Below the pieces are notes generated by a model. The model saw nothing but the letters and a program-made list of their open reading frames with translations. It was not told the origin of the DNA and made no database searches. This document shows positions 33,919-42,083 of a stretch of DNA of 54,858 nucleotides, piece by piece. The DNA is taken from NCBI GenBank assembly GCA_001940855.1, contig MSGS01000029.1, forward strand, positions 21,668 to 76,525, read 5' to 3'. The position numbers and the translations under genes are program-made. Numbering within the stretch: the first letter of the stretch is position 1; every line of letters begins with the position of its first letter. Origin of the DNA: Christensenellaceae bacterium Phil1. GTDB lineage: Bacteria; Bacillota; Clostridia; Christensenellales; CAG-138.

Positions 33919-34881
33919 ATGAATACGGAACTTATAAAACTCAGCGCCGCTTGCGGACGGGATATATACGACATGCTGCAAAGCATACCCGCGGACGAAA
34001 ACGGGCTGATGAACGATGCGCACGGCCTTTCATACGATGAATACAAAGCGTGGCTTGAAAAGCGCTATGCCGAATCGCTCAAAACCGAAGTGTACGATGG
34101 CTTCAAAGTGCCGCAGACGTTTTTCTTCTTCTATGTTGATTCATGCCCCGTGGGCCTGGTCAAGATAAGGCATTTTTTGACCGATAGGCTCAGGCAGGAC
34201 GGCGGCAACATGGGCTATGCCATCCGCCCGGAAGCGCGCGGCAAGGGCTACGGCAAGCTGATGCTTTCAGCTGCGCTGAAGGAATGCGCCAAGCTTGGCA
34301 TAGACAAGGCGCTCGTTACCATACACGAAGGCAACACCGCATCCGTAAAGATGGCGCTTGCCAACGGCGGCATAATGGAAAAGCGCGAAAACGGGAATCT
34401 GTTCATATGGATGGACTGCCATAGCAACCGCGGCAATATTTTTTATGACACAAGCGACTTAAGCGACGGCGAGATAATGCTGCGCGTGAGCTGCATGACG
34501 GACGCAATACCCGAAAAGAAGTTCGTGCCTGCATATAAATTCGATATATGCCTTATGAACGGCATGGCGATAGGCGTGTGCGATTTGCGCATAGGGCATA
34601 CGGAGGGGCTGTATATAGGCGGCAACATAGGCTACGGCATAGACGAAAACTTCCGCGGGCGGCATTACGCGGCAAAGGCGTGCAGGCTGCTGTTCAGGCT
34701 TGCCCAAAAGCACAATCTTGGCCATGTGTTCATAACCTGCGTGCCGGATAATGCCGCATCCTATAAAACCATGGAGTATGCCGGCTGCCGCTACGTTGGC
34801 ATGGCAATGATACACGAGGACGACGAAATGTATAAGGAAGGCAAGCGCCTTGTGAAGATATACAGGAAGGATTTGGACTGA
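33919..34881 (+). CDS. Tandem GNAT acetyltransferase (two GNAT domains)
   Basis: A 320-residue protein made of two GNAT folds. The first (about 1-165) has the acetyl-CoA loop GYAIRPEARGKGYGKLM. The second (about 170-320) has a comparable GYGIDENFRGRHYAAKA, in which the usual R/Q-x2-G-x-G/A loop is less exact (RGRHYA). The two copies share layout but not close sequence, so the fusion is old or the halves have different jobs; often one half is catalytic and one structural. Start ATG 33919 has GGAGG upstream; a TTG in frame at 33886 lies inside the -10. Acceptor unknown. It is a single-gene unit with its own terminator. Confidence 0.8.
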   Translation: MNTELIKLSAACGRDIYDMLQSIPADENGLMNDAHGLSYDEYKAWLEKRYAESLKTEVYDGFKVPQTFFFFYVDSCPVGLVKIRHFLTDRLRQDGGNMGYAIRPEARGKGYGKLMLSAALKECAKLGIDKALVTIHEGNTASVKMALANGGIMEKRENGNLFIWMDCHSNRGNIFYDTSDLSDGEIMLRVSCMTDAIPEKKFVPAYKFDICLMNGMAIGVCDLRIGHTEGLYIGGNIGYGIDENFRGRHYAAKACRLLFRLAQKHNLGHVFITCVPDNAASYKTMEYAGCRYVGMAMIHEDDEMYKEGKRLVKIYRKDLD

Positions 34882-34892
34882 GTACAGATATT

Positions 34893-34925
34893 AAAAAAGC
34901 TCTTTCAGCGCGAAAGAGCCTTTTT
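34893..34925. terminator. Bidirectional terminator
   Basis: Stem GCTCTTTC/GAAAGAGC at 34899-34919 with A and T runs on both sides, between convergent genes. Confidence 0.85.
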
Positions 34926-34938
34926 GCATACCTAAAGC

Positions 34939-35739
34939 TTATTTCCTTGCGTTGCAGCCGTAAAGGTGAACTATGTTCATGTCCTCCTCCATGTCCAGCC
35001 CGTGCGCGCCGCAGCCGCCGTCTATTTCGTGGCAGCCATGGTCGGGCATAAAGCCATAGAACGTGTTGTGCTGCGCCCAGTGCTGCTTCACCGCGTCCAC
35101 AAGCCTGCAGTAGAACGCAAGGTTCGCCTTCAGCGCGGCAATGGCTTCTTCCGATTCGGTGCCGAATTTGTGCATTGTGCCGTCGTAATTGCCGTTGTAA
35201 ACCACCATCACGTCGTAGCAGTCCTTTTCTATAAGCTCCATGGCCTTTGCGTTTACCTCGTCCACGGTATCGTAAATATAATAATCTATGCTCCGCTTGA
35301 GGAATATCATGGATATGCTGTCGTTGCTGGTGGAAACGAGCGCCACTCGCTTGCCGGCCTTAACAAGGTCGTCAAATATGGTGTTGCACTTCAAAACCGG
35401 CTTAACGTATGCTTTTATGCCGTGCTCCGCGGGCATAAGGCCCGTGTACATGGAAGCGAAGCAAACCGGCGTTACGCTGGGCATAACGCTTAAAAGCGGC
35501 AGCATTATGCTGCTTGCAAGCTGCGCATCGGTGAACATTTCATTGTATTTTTGGAAAAGCCAAAGGGCCACCGCGTCCGGATTATAAAGCAGCAGCCTGT
35601 CCGCCTTTTCGCCGCCGAAGGCCTTTTTGCAAAGCTTATCGAGCGCGGCTATGGGCGCCTGCGTACCGGCTGCGGGTTCTATGCCGAGCGCCCTCAGCGC
35701 GGAAGCATATACGCCGGTTATTGGCGTTGTGTTATACAT
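34939..35739 (-). CDS. Type I phosphodiesterase/nucleotide pyrophosphatase-like (alkaline phosphatase superfamily)
   Basis: A 266-residue protein of the alkaline phosphatase superfamily, with no signal peptide. The nucleophile region reads MPSVTPVCFASMYTG...PAEHG, matching the T-x-P / TG-x-x-P-x-HG pattern of phosphodiesterases. Metal-site candidates are VVYNGNYDGTMHKFG and the C-terminal PDHGCHE. At this length it is shorter than most secreted NPP enzymes, so a cytoplasmic enzyme on phosphodiesters or phosphonates is likely. Start ATG 35739 has AAGGAG upstream; longer reading frames run into the neighbour's terminator. Substrate not known. Confidence 0.72.
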   Translation of the reverse strand: MYNTTPITGVYASALRALGIEPAAGTQAPIAALDKLCKKAFGGEKADRLLLYNPDAVALWLFQKYNEMFTDAQLASSIMLPLLSVMPSVTPVCFASMYTGLMPAEHGIKAYVKPVLKCNTIFDDLVKAGKRVALVSTSNDSISMIFLKRSIDYYIYDTVDEVNAKAMELIEKDCYDVMVVYNGNYDGTMHKFGTESEEAIAALKANLAFYCRLVDAVKQHWAQHNTFYGFMPDHGCHEIDGGCGAHGLDMEEDMNIVHLYGCNARK

Positions 35740-35757
35740 AATCTGTCTCCTTTTCGG

Positions 35758-35785
35758 GCGAACAAGGCTCCAGTAAAGGAGCCTT
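35758..35785 (-). terminator. Terminator of the zinc-ribbon protein gene
   Basis: On the minus strand, stem AAGGCTCC/GGAGCCTT with a 6-base loop, followed by TTGTT; lies between the zinc-ribbon gene and the phosphodiesterase-like gene. Confidence 0.65.
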
Positions 35786-35809
35786 ATCATATGCGGTATT
35801 TTCAATTTA

Positions 35810-36217
35810 TCAATATTGTTCGTAGATAAGCGCCGCAAGTCCGCCGCCTGCCACCGCTATTATGGTGAATATAACGGTAACGGCAATGCCTATAAGCAGC
35901 CAAACAAGCTTTGCGCGGCAATAATTGCGCTTGTTTTCGTTTACGTCGCCGCCAAAGCCCCATACCAGCGTGAGTATGAAGCCCACGAGGGGGATGCCTG
36001 TCAAAAAGTCAAGCCAGAAAAATTGGCTGACCTTCAGCGCGGCGGGGTTGTTGTCAGCGGGTGCGGCCTGATAAACGGGCTGCTGGGGCTGATACTGCGG
36101 CTGCGGCTGGGGTTCGGTCGCGGGAGCCTGCTGAGCTTCGTCTGCAAGGAGCGCGCCGCAGGTGGGACAGAATTTGGTTGAATCGGGAACATTGCTTCCG
36201 CATTTGGGGCAGAACAT
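35810..36217 (-). CDS. Zinc-ribbon membrane protein
   Basis: A 135-residue protein. The N-terminus is a zinc ribbon (MFCPKCGSNVPDSTKFCPTCG, two C-x2-C pairs). A Gln/Pro-rich linker (PQPQPQYQPQQP) follows, then two hydrophobic segments (FWLDFLTGIPLVGFILTLVWGF and KLVWLLIGIAVTVIFTIIAV). It is one of many zinc-ribbon membrane proteins of unknown role in Bacillota. The start at 36217 has CCTCC (minus-strand GGAGG) 8 bases upstream; upstream in-frame codons run through the promoter region of the divergent gene. Confidence 0.75.
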   Translation of the reverse strand: MFCPKCGSNVPDSTKFCPTCGALLADEAQQAPATEPQPQPQYQPQQPVYQAAPADNNPAALKVSQFFWLDFLTGIPLVGFILTLVWGFGGDVNENKRNYCRAKLVWLLIGIAVTVIFTIIAVAGGGLAALIYEQY

Positions 36218-36288
36218 ATACGATACCTCCTGACTGTTGAGTTTATTCCATTTTAACACAATATGAACATTATGAGAAGTAAAAACTA

Positions 36289-36318
36289 TGGACACGGACG
36301 AGCGATATGGATTATAAT
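36289..36318 (+). promoter_or_regulatory. Promoter of the Tim44-like gene
   Basis: TGGACA at 36289-36294, an 18-base spacer and TATAAT at 36313-36318. The start codon follows 66 bases later with AAAGGACAG upstream. Confidence 0.65.
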
Positions 36319-36383
36319 GATGCATATAGATGCGTTTATTAACGGACTTAACAACTTTTTGTGTATGAAAGGACAGCGAAGCA

Positions 36384-37301
36384 ATGGATAAAAGGTTCTT
36401 GGCCCTTGCGATGGCGCTTATGCTGGTGCTGGCGATAATGGTATCCCCCGTGCCCGGCATTGCCGATGCGGGAAGCTTTTCCGGCGGAAGCGATTACGGC
36501 GGAAGCGACTGGAGCAGCAGCGGAAGCGATTGGAGCAGCAGTGATTGGAGCAGCAGCGACTATTCCTCTTCATCGGGAGGCGGCGGGGAATGGGGCCTTG
36601 GCACTACCATTACCGTTGCTGCAATAGTTATAATAATGGTCATAGTGTCCGGCAAGAATAAGAAGGGCGGAAGCGGCAGCAGCGGCGGAAGCCGTATTGC
36701 GGGCGCGCAGCGCACAGTGCTGCCCATGACCATAGCGGATCTGAAGAAGCAGGATCCCGCCTTCAGCGAAGAAAAGATGAAGGAAAAGATCGGCAACCTG
36801 TATGTAAGGATGCAGGAATGCTGGCAGAACAAAACCTGGGAAGAGATGCGCACCGGCATGGACGACGCCATATTCAACCAGTTCAATGCGCAGCTTAACA
36901 GCCTTATAAAGGCGGGCAAGACCAACTACGTGGACGATATTGCGGTGCTTGGCGTTGACCTTACGGGCTTTGGCCAGGACGATAAGCATGACATCGTTAC
37001 CGCGCTTGTAAGGGTAAGGATAAAGGATTACACCGTGGACGATGCTACCGGCGCAGTGGTGAGCGGCAGCAAGACCGCGGAGAAGTTCATGACATATGAA
37101 TGGACCATGATCCGCACCAAGGGCGCCAAGAGCTTTGAGCGCACCGAGGACGCGGCAAAGAATTGCCCGAACTGCGGCGCTCCGCTGGATCTGAACGCCA
37201 CGGCCAAGTGCCAGTATTGCGGCGCGGTTATACAGAGCGCGGATTTCGACTGGGTAATAAAGACCATCAAGGGCATATCCCAGCAGACCTCCGGCAGATA
37301 A
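36384..37301 (+). CDS. Exported Tim44-like domain protein with C-terminal zinc ribbon
   Basis: A 305-residue protein. Signal-like segment LALAMALMLVLAIMVSPVPGIADA is followed by a Gly/Ser/Trp/Asp low-complexity stretch of repeated SSDWSSS-type units (about 30-68), then a membrane helix (TITVAAIVIIMVIVSG), a Tim44-like domain (about 110-255), and a C-terminal zinc ribbon (C-P-N-C-G...C-Q-Y-C-G). The second membrane span suggests that the Tim44-like and zinc parts are cytoplasmic. Tim44 homologues bind membranes or proteins, but the bacterial role is unclear. It has its own promoter and terminator and is divergent from another zinc-ribbon membrane protein. Confidence 0.72.
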   Translation: MDKRFLALAMALMLVLAIMVSPVPGIADAGSFSGGSDYGGSDWSSSGSDWSSSDWSSSDYSSSSGGGGEWGLGTTITVAAIVIIMVIVSGKNKKGGSGSSGGSRIAGAQRTVLPMTIADLKKQDPAFSEEKMKEKIGNLYVRMQECWQNKTWEEMRTGMDDAIFNQFNAQLNSLIKAGKTNYVDDIAVLGVDLTGFGQDDKHDIVTALVRVRIKDYTVDDATGAVVSGSKTAEKFMTYEWTMIRTKGAKSFERTEDAAKNCPNCGAPLDLNATAKCQYCGAVIQSADFDWVIKTIKGISQQTSGR

Positions 37302-37327
37302 AACCGAATAGGACAAAGCGCATATTA

Positions 37328-37358
37328 AGCGGGCGGGAGTAATCCTGCCCGCTTTTTT
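37328..37358 (+). terminator. Terminator after the Tim44-like gene
   Basis: Stem AGCGGGCGGGA/TCCTGCCCGCT with one mismatch, followed by TTTTT. Confidence 0.8.
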
Positions 37359-37374
37359 ACCGTCAGGTTGGGGG

Positions 37375-37404
37375 TTGTGCGCGCTTGCAAACTAATGGTA
37401 TAAT
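37375..37404 (+). promoter_or_regulatory. Promoter of the ecf operon
   Basis: TTGTGC at 37375-37380, an 18-base spacer and TATAAT at 37399-37404. Predicted start near 37411. Confidence 0.7.
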
Positions 37405-37459
37405 CATACGTTGGATATGAATGTGCGTTATCCGCACGGGAAAAGAAGGTGAAACGGGC

Positions 37460-38290
37460 TTGATAGAGATACAGAACGTATCCTACGCATACGAGGACGC
37501 GGCGGCAAAGGCGCTGAACAACGTGTCCCTTACCATAAACGACGGCGAGTTCGTGGCGGTGGTTGGGCATAACGGCAGCGGCAAATCCACGCTTGCAAAG
37601 CATCTTAACGCGCTGCTTTTGCCCACGGAGGGGAAAGTATTGGTGGACGGCATGGACACGGCGGACGAGACGGACACGCTCAGCATACGCCAAAGGGTGG
37701 GCATGGTGTTCCAGAATCCGGATAATCAGCTTGTTACCACCATTGTTGAAGAGGACGTTGCCTTCGGGCCGGAAAACATAGGCGTGCCGGGGAACGAGAT
37801 ACGCACGCGGGTGGACAGGGCATTGGCCGCCGTGGGCATGGAAAAATACGCGCACAGCGCGCCCAATATGCTTTCCGGCGGGCAGAAGCAAAGGATAGCC
37901 ATTGCGGGCATGCTTGCCATGCAGCCCAAGGTGCTTGTGCTGGACGAGGCCACGGCCATGCTGGATCCCAAAGGGCGCAGGGACATAATAGACCTTGTGA
38001 CAAAGCTGCATAAGGAAAACGGCATAACCGTTGTTATGATAACCCAATATATGGAGGAAGCCATAGGCGCGGACCGCGTGGCCGTTATGAGCGGGGGCGA
38101 ACTGATACTTGAAGGCACACCCAAAGAGGTGTTCAGTCAGGATGAGCTTCTTCATAAGCACAGGCTGGACGTGCCCGTGATGCAGCAGCTTGCAAACAGG
38201 CTGAATGCGCGCGGCGCAAACCTGCCGAAATGTATACTCAGCGTGGAGGAAATGGCGCAAGCAATATGCCTATCGTTGTCGAAAAACTGA
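37460..38290 (+). CDS. ecfA1: ECF transporter ATPase subunit A1
   Basis: EcfA1, 276 residues, one of the two ATPases of an energy-coupling factor module that powers vitamin and metal uptake through exchangeable S subunits. Motifs: Walker A GHNGSGKST, Q-loop FQNPDNQLV, signature LSGGQKQRI, Walker B VLVLDEATAMLDP, H-loop VMITQYMEE (a Q replaces the usual H-loop H, as often in EcfA1). The TTG at 37460 is chosen because AGAAGG lies 8 bases upstream and the protein then begins MIEIQNVSYAY as usual; an upstream ATG at 37421 is almost at the transcription start. The gene overlaps ecfA2 by 25 bases. Confidence 0.93.
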   Translation: MIEIQNVSYAYEDAAAKALNNVSLTINDGEFVAVVGHNGSGKSTLAKHLNALLLPTEGKVLVDGMDTADETDTLSIRQRVGMVFQNPDNQLVTTIVEEDVAFGPENIGVPGNEIRTRVDRALAAVGMEKYAHSAPNMLSGGQKQRIAIAGMLAMQPKVLVLDEATAMLDPKGRRDIIDLVTKLHKENGITVVMITQYMEEAIGADRVAVMSGGELILEGTPKEVFSQDELLHKHRLDVPVMQQLANRLNARGANLPKCILSVEEMAQAICLSLSKN

Positions 38291-39126
38291 ATTATGCATA
38301 CATGCAGGGCAGCGCAATAACAAAGGCCGCCCTTACGGACATAAGCCTTAGGATAGAGGACGGCGAATTCCTTGGGCTCATAGGCCATACCGGCAGCGGC
38401 AAGAGCACGTTTGTGCAGCAGCTTAACGGCCTTCTTCAGCCCAACAGCGGCACCGTACACGTCGATGAGTTCGACATGGCGGATAAAAAGCAGCGCATGG
38501 AGGGAAGAAAGCTTGTGGGCATGGTATTCCAATACCCCGAATATCAGCTTTTTGAGGAAAGCGTTGAAAAGGACGTCGCCTTCGGCGTTAAGAACATGGG
38601 CATAGGGGAAGAGGAAGCGCTTGAGCGCGCGCATGAAGCGATGGCGCTCGTTGGCCTTGCGCCGGAAAAGTTCGCGGCAAAGTCCCCGTTTGAGCTTTCC
38701 GGCGGCGAAAAGCGGCGCGCGGCGCTGGCGGGAATAATAGCCATGAAGCCCAAATATCTGGTGCTTGACGAACCCATGGCAGGGCTTGACCCGCTGGGCA
38801 GGAAGGCCATATTGGATACAATAGATAACCTTCGCGCGTCATTGGGCTGCGCGGTGCTTATGGTGTCCCATTCTATGGATGATATGGCGGACAGGGCGGA
38901 GCGCATTGCCGTGATGAACGGCGGCAGGCTTGTAATGGAGGGCAAAACGCGGGATGTGTTTGCGCAGAGCGAACTGCTCACCTCAATCGGCCTTGACGTG
39001 CCGCAGGCATCAAGACTGGGCATGGAACTGAGAAAGCGCGGAATAGACATTCCCGAAAATATATATGAAATAGAGGAGATGGAGCTGGCGCTGCTCAAGC
39101 TCCTTTCAAAAGGAGGCCGGGCATGA
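38266..39126 (+). CDS. ecfA2: ECF transporter ATPase subunit A2
   Basis: EcfA2, 286 residues, the partner ATPase. Walker A GHTGSGKST, Q-loop FQYPEYQLFEE, signature LSGGEKRRAALAGI, Walker B YLVLDEPMAGLDP and H-loop MVSHSMDDMA are present. The start ATG 38266 lies inside ecfA1 and gives MPIVVEKLNYAY; GGAGG is about 15 bases upstream. The C-terminus overlaps ecfT by 4 bases (ATGA). The gene pair is immediately followed by ecfT, so the complete A1-A2-T motor is encoded here, with no S component in the window. Confidence 0.94.
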   Translation: MPIVVEKLNYAYMQGSAITKAALTDISLRIEDGEFLGLIGHTGSGKSTFVQQLNGLLQPNSGTVHVDEFDMADKKQRMEGRKLVGMVFQYPEYQLFEESVEKDVAFGVKNMGIGEEEALERAHEAMALVGLAPEKFAAKSPFELSGGEKRRAALAGIIAMKPKYLVLDEPMAGLDPLGRKAILDTIDNLRASLGCAVLMVSHSMDDMADRAERIAVMNGGRLVMEGKTRDVFAQSELLTSIGLDVPQASRLGMELRKRGIDIPENIYEIEEMELALLKLLSKGGRA

Positions 39127-39929
39127 TAAAGGATATTACGCTGGGCCAATATTTCCCGGGCAATTCCGCCATACATCGCCTTGATCCGCGCACGAAGCTG
39201 CTGGGCATGATTGCGTATATAGTGATAGTATTCCTTGTTACCAAAACGCCGGTGTTCATAATACCCGCGCTTTTTGCGGCAATATGCATATATCTTGCGC
39301 GCGTGCCCTTTGGCTACGTTATACGCTCGTTAAAGCCGATAAGGTTTTTGCTGGTGTTCATGTTCATAGTGAACCTTTTTATGGTGCGCACGGGCAAAAC
39401 CGTAATCGCATTCTGGATAATAAGCATTACGGACGAGGCCATAAAGCAGAGCGTGTATATAACGCTCAGGCTCGTGCTGCTGCTTGTCGGCACAAGCCTT
39501 ATGACGCTGACCACAACGCCGATTGCGCTTACGGACGGGCTTGAGCGGCTGCTTATGCCGCTGAGCAAAATCCACTTTCCCGCGCATGAGCTTGCCATGA
39601 TGATGACAATCGCGCTGCGCTTTATACCAACGCTTATTGAAGAAGCGGACAAGATAATGAAGGCGCAGATGGCGCGCGGGGCGGACTTTGAATCCGGCAA
39701 CCTTATAAAGCGCGCAAAGAACATGATACCCATACTTGTTCCGCTGTTCGTGAGCGCGTTCCGCAGGGCGGACGAACTTGCAATGGCCATGGAAAGCCGC
39801 TGCTATCACGGCGGGGAGGGCAGAACGCGCATGAACGTGCTCAAATTCGGCTGCGGGGATGGCGTGGCGGCGGCGGCGTTCGCGGTGCTTACCGCGCTGA
39901 CAATAGCAGCGCAAAAGCTTATACCGTGA
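39123..39929 (+). CDS. ecfT: ECF transporter transmembrane subunit T
   Basis: EcfT, 268 residues, the membrane scaffold that couples the two ATPases to S subunits. The N-terminal GQYFPGNSAIHRLDPRTKLLG is a family hallmark (short core: HRLDPR). Four or more hydrophobic helices follow. The two coupling-helix motifs are ARGAD near residue 182 and SRCYHGG near 225, in the places where EcfT has A-R-G and S-R-x-Y. The stop overlaps the next gene (GTGA). Confidence 0.93.
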   Translation: MIKDITLGQYFPGNSAIHRLDPRTKLLGMIAYIVIVFLVTKTPVFIIPALFAAICIYLARVPFGYVIRSLKPIRFLLVFMFIVNLFMVRTGKTVIAFWIISITDEAIKQSVYITLRLVLLLVGTSLMTLTTTPIALTDGLERLLMPLSKIHFPAHELAMMMTIALRFIPTLIEEADKIMKAQMARGADFESGNLIKRAKNMIPILVPLFVSAFRRADELAMAMESRCYHGGEGRTRMNVLKFGCGDGVAAAAFAVLTALTIAAQKLIP

Positions 39930-40330
39930 AGCGGCATACGCGCACAATGCTCACCCTTATAGCCGTGGGGATAATAATTGCCGCGGCGGTGTGGAGCAGC
40001 ATAATAAGCAAAAACGATCCGCTTGAGGCCGTTGCAAACGAGCTGAATGCGCACGGTTACTCCATGCGGGGGGACGATCTTTATATACTTGGCGGCAAGG
40101 CGGATTCCACAATACGCGAAGTGCTTGACGGCAGCATAGACGCAGCCGAAGCGGAGCTGATGGTGTCCGCAGCCGAACAGGCGGGCTTTGCGGCGGATAT
40201 GGACAGGCGGGGCGAGGTGAGCATATTGCTCTATCAATGCGAGAAGGGCGTTATGACAATATATTTGATAGACGGCGAAATTGAGCTTTGCTTTATACAG
40301 ACACAGAGCGGGGAGGTATACCCGATATGA
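39926..40330 (+). CDS. Hypothetical membrane-anchored protein between ecfT and truA
   Basis: A 134-residue protein that I do not recognise. It has one N-terminal hydrophobic segment (LTLIAVGIIIAAAVWSSII) and a polar, acidic extracytoplasmic or cytoplasmic domain with predicted alternating strands and helices (LYILGGKADSTI, AAEAELMVSAAEQAGF, SILLYQCEKGVMTIYLIDGEIELCF). The GTG start overlaps the ecfT stop, and its own stop overlaps the truA start (ATGA), so it is fully embedded in the operon. No catalytic motif is obvious. The tight coupling argues that it is a real gene. Confidence 0.7.
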   Translation: MKRHTRTMLTLIAVGIIIAAAVWSSIISKNDPLEAVANELNAHGYSMRGDDLYILGGKADSTIREVLDGSIDAAEAELMVSAAEQAGFAADMDRRGEVSILLYQCEKGVMTIYLIDGEIELCFIQTQSGEVYPI

Positions 40331-41091
40331 CGCGGCGCGTGCGCATGATAATTCAATACGACGGCACGGCATACGCAGGCTGGCAGCGGCAGCTGACCGG
40401 CCTTGGTATACAGCAGGTGATGGAGGAGGAGCTTGCCAAGCTGACCGGACACAAATGCGCGCTCCATGCATCGGGACGGACGGACAGCGGCGTTCACGCC
40501 GCGGCGCAGGTAGCCCATTTTGACACGGACTGCCGCATACCGGCGGAAAAGTTCGCGTTCGCGCTGAACACTGGGCTGCCGAAGGATATACGCGTTGTGT
40601 ATTCGGACGAGGCCGAGCCGCGCTTCCATGCCCGCTTCGACGTGGTGCGCAAGCATTACCGTTACCGCGTGCTGAATACGCCGCACGACTGCCCCTTTAC
40701 CCGCAACACCGCGCTGCATTACCATTGGCGGCTGGATAAGGATAAGTTGAACGAGGCCGCCGAAATGTTCATGGGGCGGCATGATTTCAATGCGTTTATG
40801 GCCGTAGGCGTTACGCCGGAGACAACCGTAAGGACGATATACGAATCCCGCTGGAACGAGGAAAACGGCCTGCTTGTTTACGACGTGGCAGGCAGCGGCT
40901 TTTTATACAACATGGTGCGCATAATGGTGGGCACAATGCTGCAATACGGCCAGGGCAGGAACATGGACGGCATTGCGCGCGCACTTGAAACGGGCAGGCG
41001 GGATTTTGCAGGCCCCACCGCACCCGCGCACGGGCTTACGCTTGCGCGCGTGGAATACGAAAATTTTGATACTAAGGAGCATATAAGATGA
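40327..41091 (+). CDS. truA: tRNA pseudouridine(38-40) synthase TruA
   Basis: TruA, 254 residues, converts uridines 38-40 of the anticodon arm to pseudouridine. The catalytic aspartate is in GRTDSGVHA near residue 58; IQYDGTAYAGWQRQ and the C-terminal FLYNMVRIMVGT are family motifs. ATG 40327 overlaps the preceding stop (ATGA). The ecfA1-ecfA2-ecfT-truA order is the common Bacillota arrangement downstream of rplQ, but here no ribosomal genes lie on either side. Confidence 0.95.
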   Translation: MTRRVRMIIQYDGTAYAGWQRQLTGLGIQQVMEEELAKLTGHKCALHASGRTDSGVHAAAQVAHFDTDCRIPAEKFAFALNTGLPKDIRVVYSDEAEPRFHARFDVVRKHYRYRVLNTPHDCPFTRNTALHYHWRLDKDKLNEAAEMFMGRHDFNAFMAVGVTPETTVRTIYESRWNEENGLLVYDVAGSGFLYNMVRIMVGTMLQYGQGRNMDGIARALETGRRDFAGPTAPAHGLTLARVEYENFDTKEHIR

Positions 41092-42059
41092 AGATACTTG
41101 TTACCGTGCCTATGGACGATAAGGAACGGGCAATCATAGAAGCCGCAGCGCCCGGGGCGGAGTTTACATATGCCGCGGCGAATGAAGTTACGGCGGACAT
41201 GATGGCGGACAAGGAGATAATATTCGGCAACGTCAACGCGGAACTGCTGCAATGCGCAAAGGAACTGAAGCTGATGCAGCTTTTTACCGCAGGGACGGAC
41301 GGCTACATTGGTAAGCTGCCCGAAGGCTGCGCCATAACCAACACCACCGGCGCGTTCGGCCTTGCCATAAGCGAGCATATGCTTGCCATGCTGCTTTGCC
41401 TTATGAAGCGCATGCATCAATACAGGGACAACCAGCGTAAGCATGAATGGAAGGACATGGGCAGCGTAAGGAGCATTGCGGGCTCAACGGCGGTGATACT
41501 GGGCCTGGGGGATATCGGCGGCGAGTTTGCGCGCAAGCTGAAGCTGCTTGGGGCATACACGATAGGCGTGCGCCGCACGGATGCGCACAAGCCGGACTAT
41601 ATAGACGAGCTGGTGCTGAGCGAGAACGTGGACAGCGTACTCCCAAGGGCGGATATTATAGGCATGGCGCTTCCCAACACGCCGCAAACGGTGAACATGC
41701 TCAATGCCGAGCGTATAGCAATGCTTAAGGAAGGCTGCATAGTGATAAACGTAGGCCGCGGCAATGCCATTGACGAAGCCGCCCTTGCGCAGGCGATTGA
41801 AAAACGCGGCATACTTGCGGGGCTTGACGTTGCCGCGCATGAGCCGCTTGATAAGGAAAGCACGCTGTGGGAGCTTGAAAACTGCCTTATAACGCCGCAC
41901 GTTTCGGGCTTTTTCCACCTGGCCGAAACAAAGCGCAGGATGATAGAGATTGCCGCGGAAAACATACGGCGGCACATTGACGGCAGGCCGTATATGAACG
42001 CGATAGATCCGTCCACCGGCTACATTGCCGATAAATACGGCGACAGGCTGCGTTTTTAA
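41088..42059 (+). CDS. D-2-hydroxyacid dehydrogenase
   Basis: A 323-residue NAD(P)-dependent dehydrogenase of the D-isomer-specific 2-hydroxyacid family. The cofactor loop reads VILGLGDIGGEFARKL, and the catalytic trio is visible as R in NVGRGNAID, E in GLDVAAHEPL, and H in ITPHVSG. Members reduce 2-oxoacids or oxidise hydroxyacids such as lactate, glycerate or phosphoglycerate; the absence of an ACT domain argues against a long SerA. Start overlaps truA by ATGA. Its presence in the ecf operon is unusual; the substrate is unknown. Confidence 0.85.
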   Translation: MKILVTVPMDDKERAIIEAAAPGAEFTYAAANEVTADMMADKEIIFGNVNAELLQCAKELKLMQLFTAGTDGYIGKLPEGCAITNTTGAFGLAISEHMLAMLLCLMKRMHQYRDNQRKHEWKDMGSVRSIAGSTAVILGLGDIGGEFARKLKLLGAYTIGVRRTDAHKPDYIDELVLSENVDSVLPRADIIGMALPNTPQTVNMLNAERIAMLKEGCIVINVGRGNAIDEAALAQAIEKRGILAGLDVAAHEPLDKESTLWELENCLITPHVSGFFHLAETKRRMIEIAAENIRRHIDGRPYMNAIDPSTGYIADKYGDRLRF

Positions 42060-42083
42060 CGCAAACGGGGGAGGGGATAAAAT

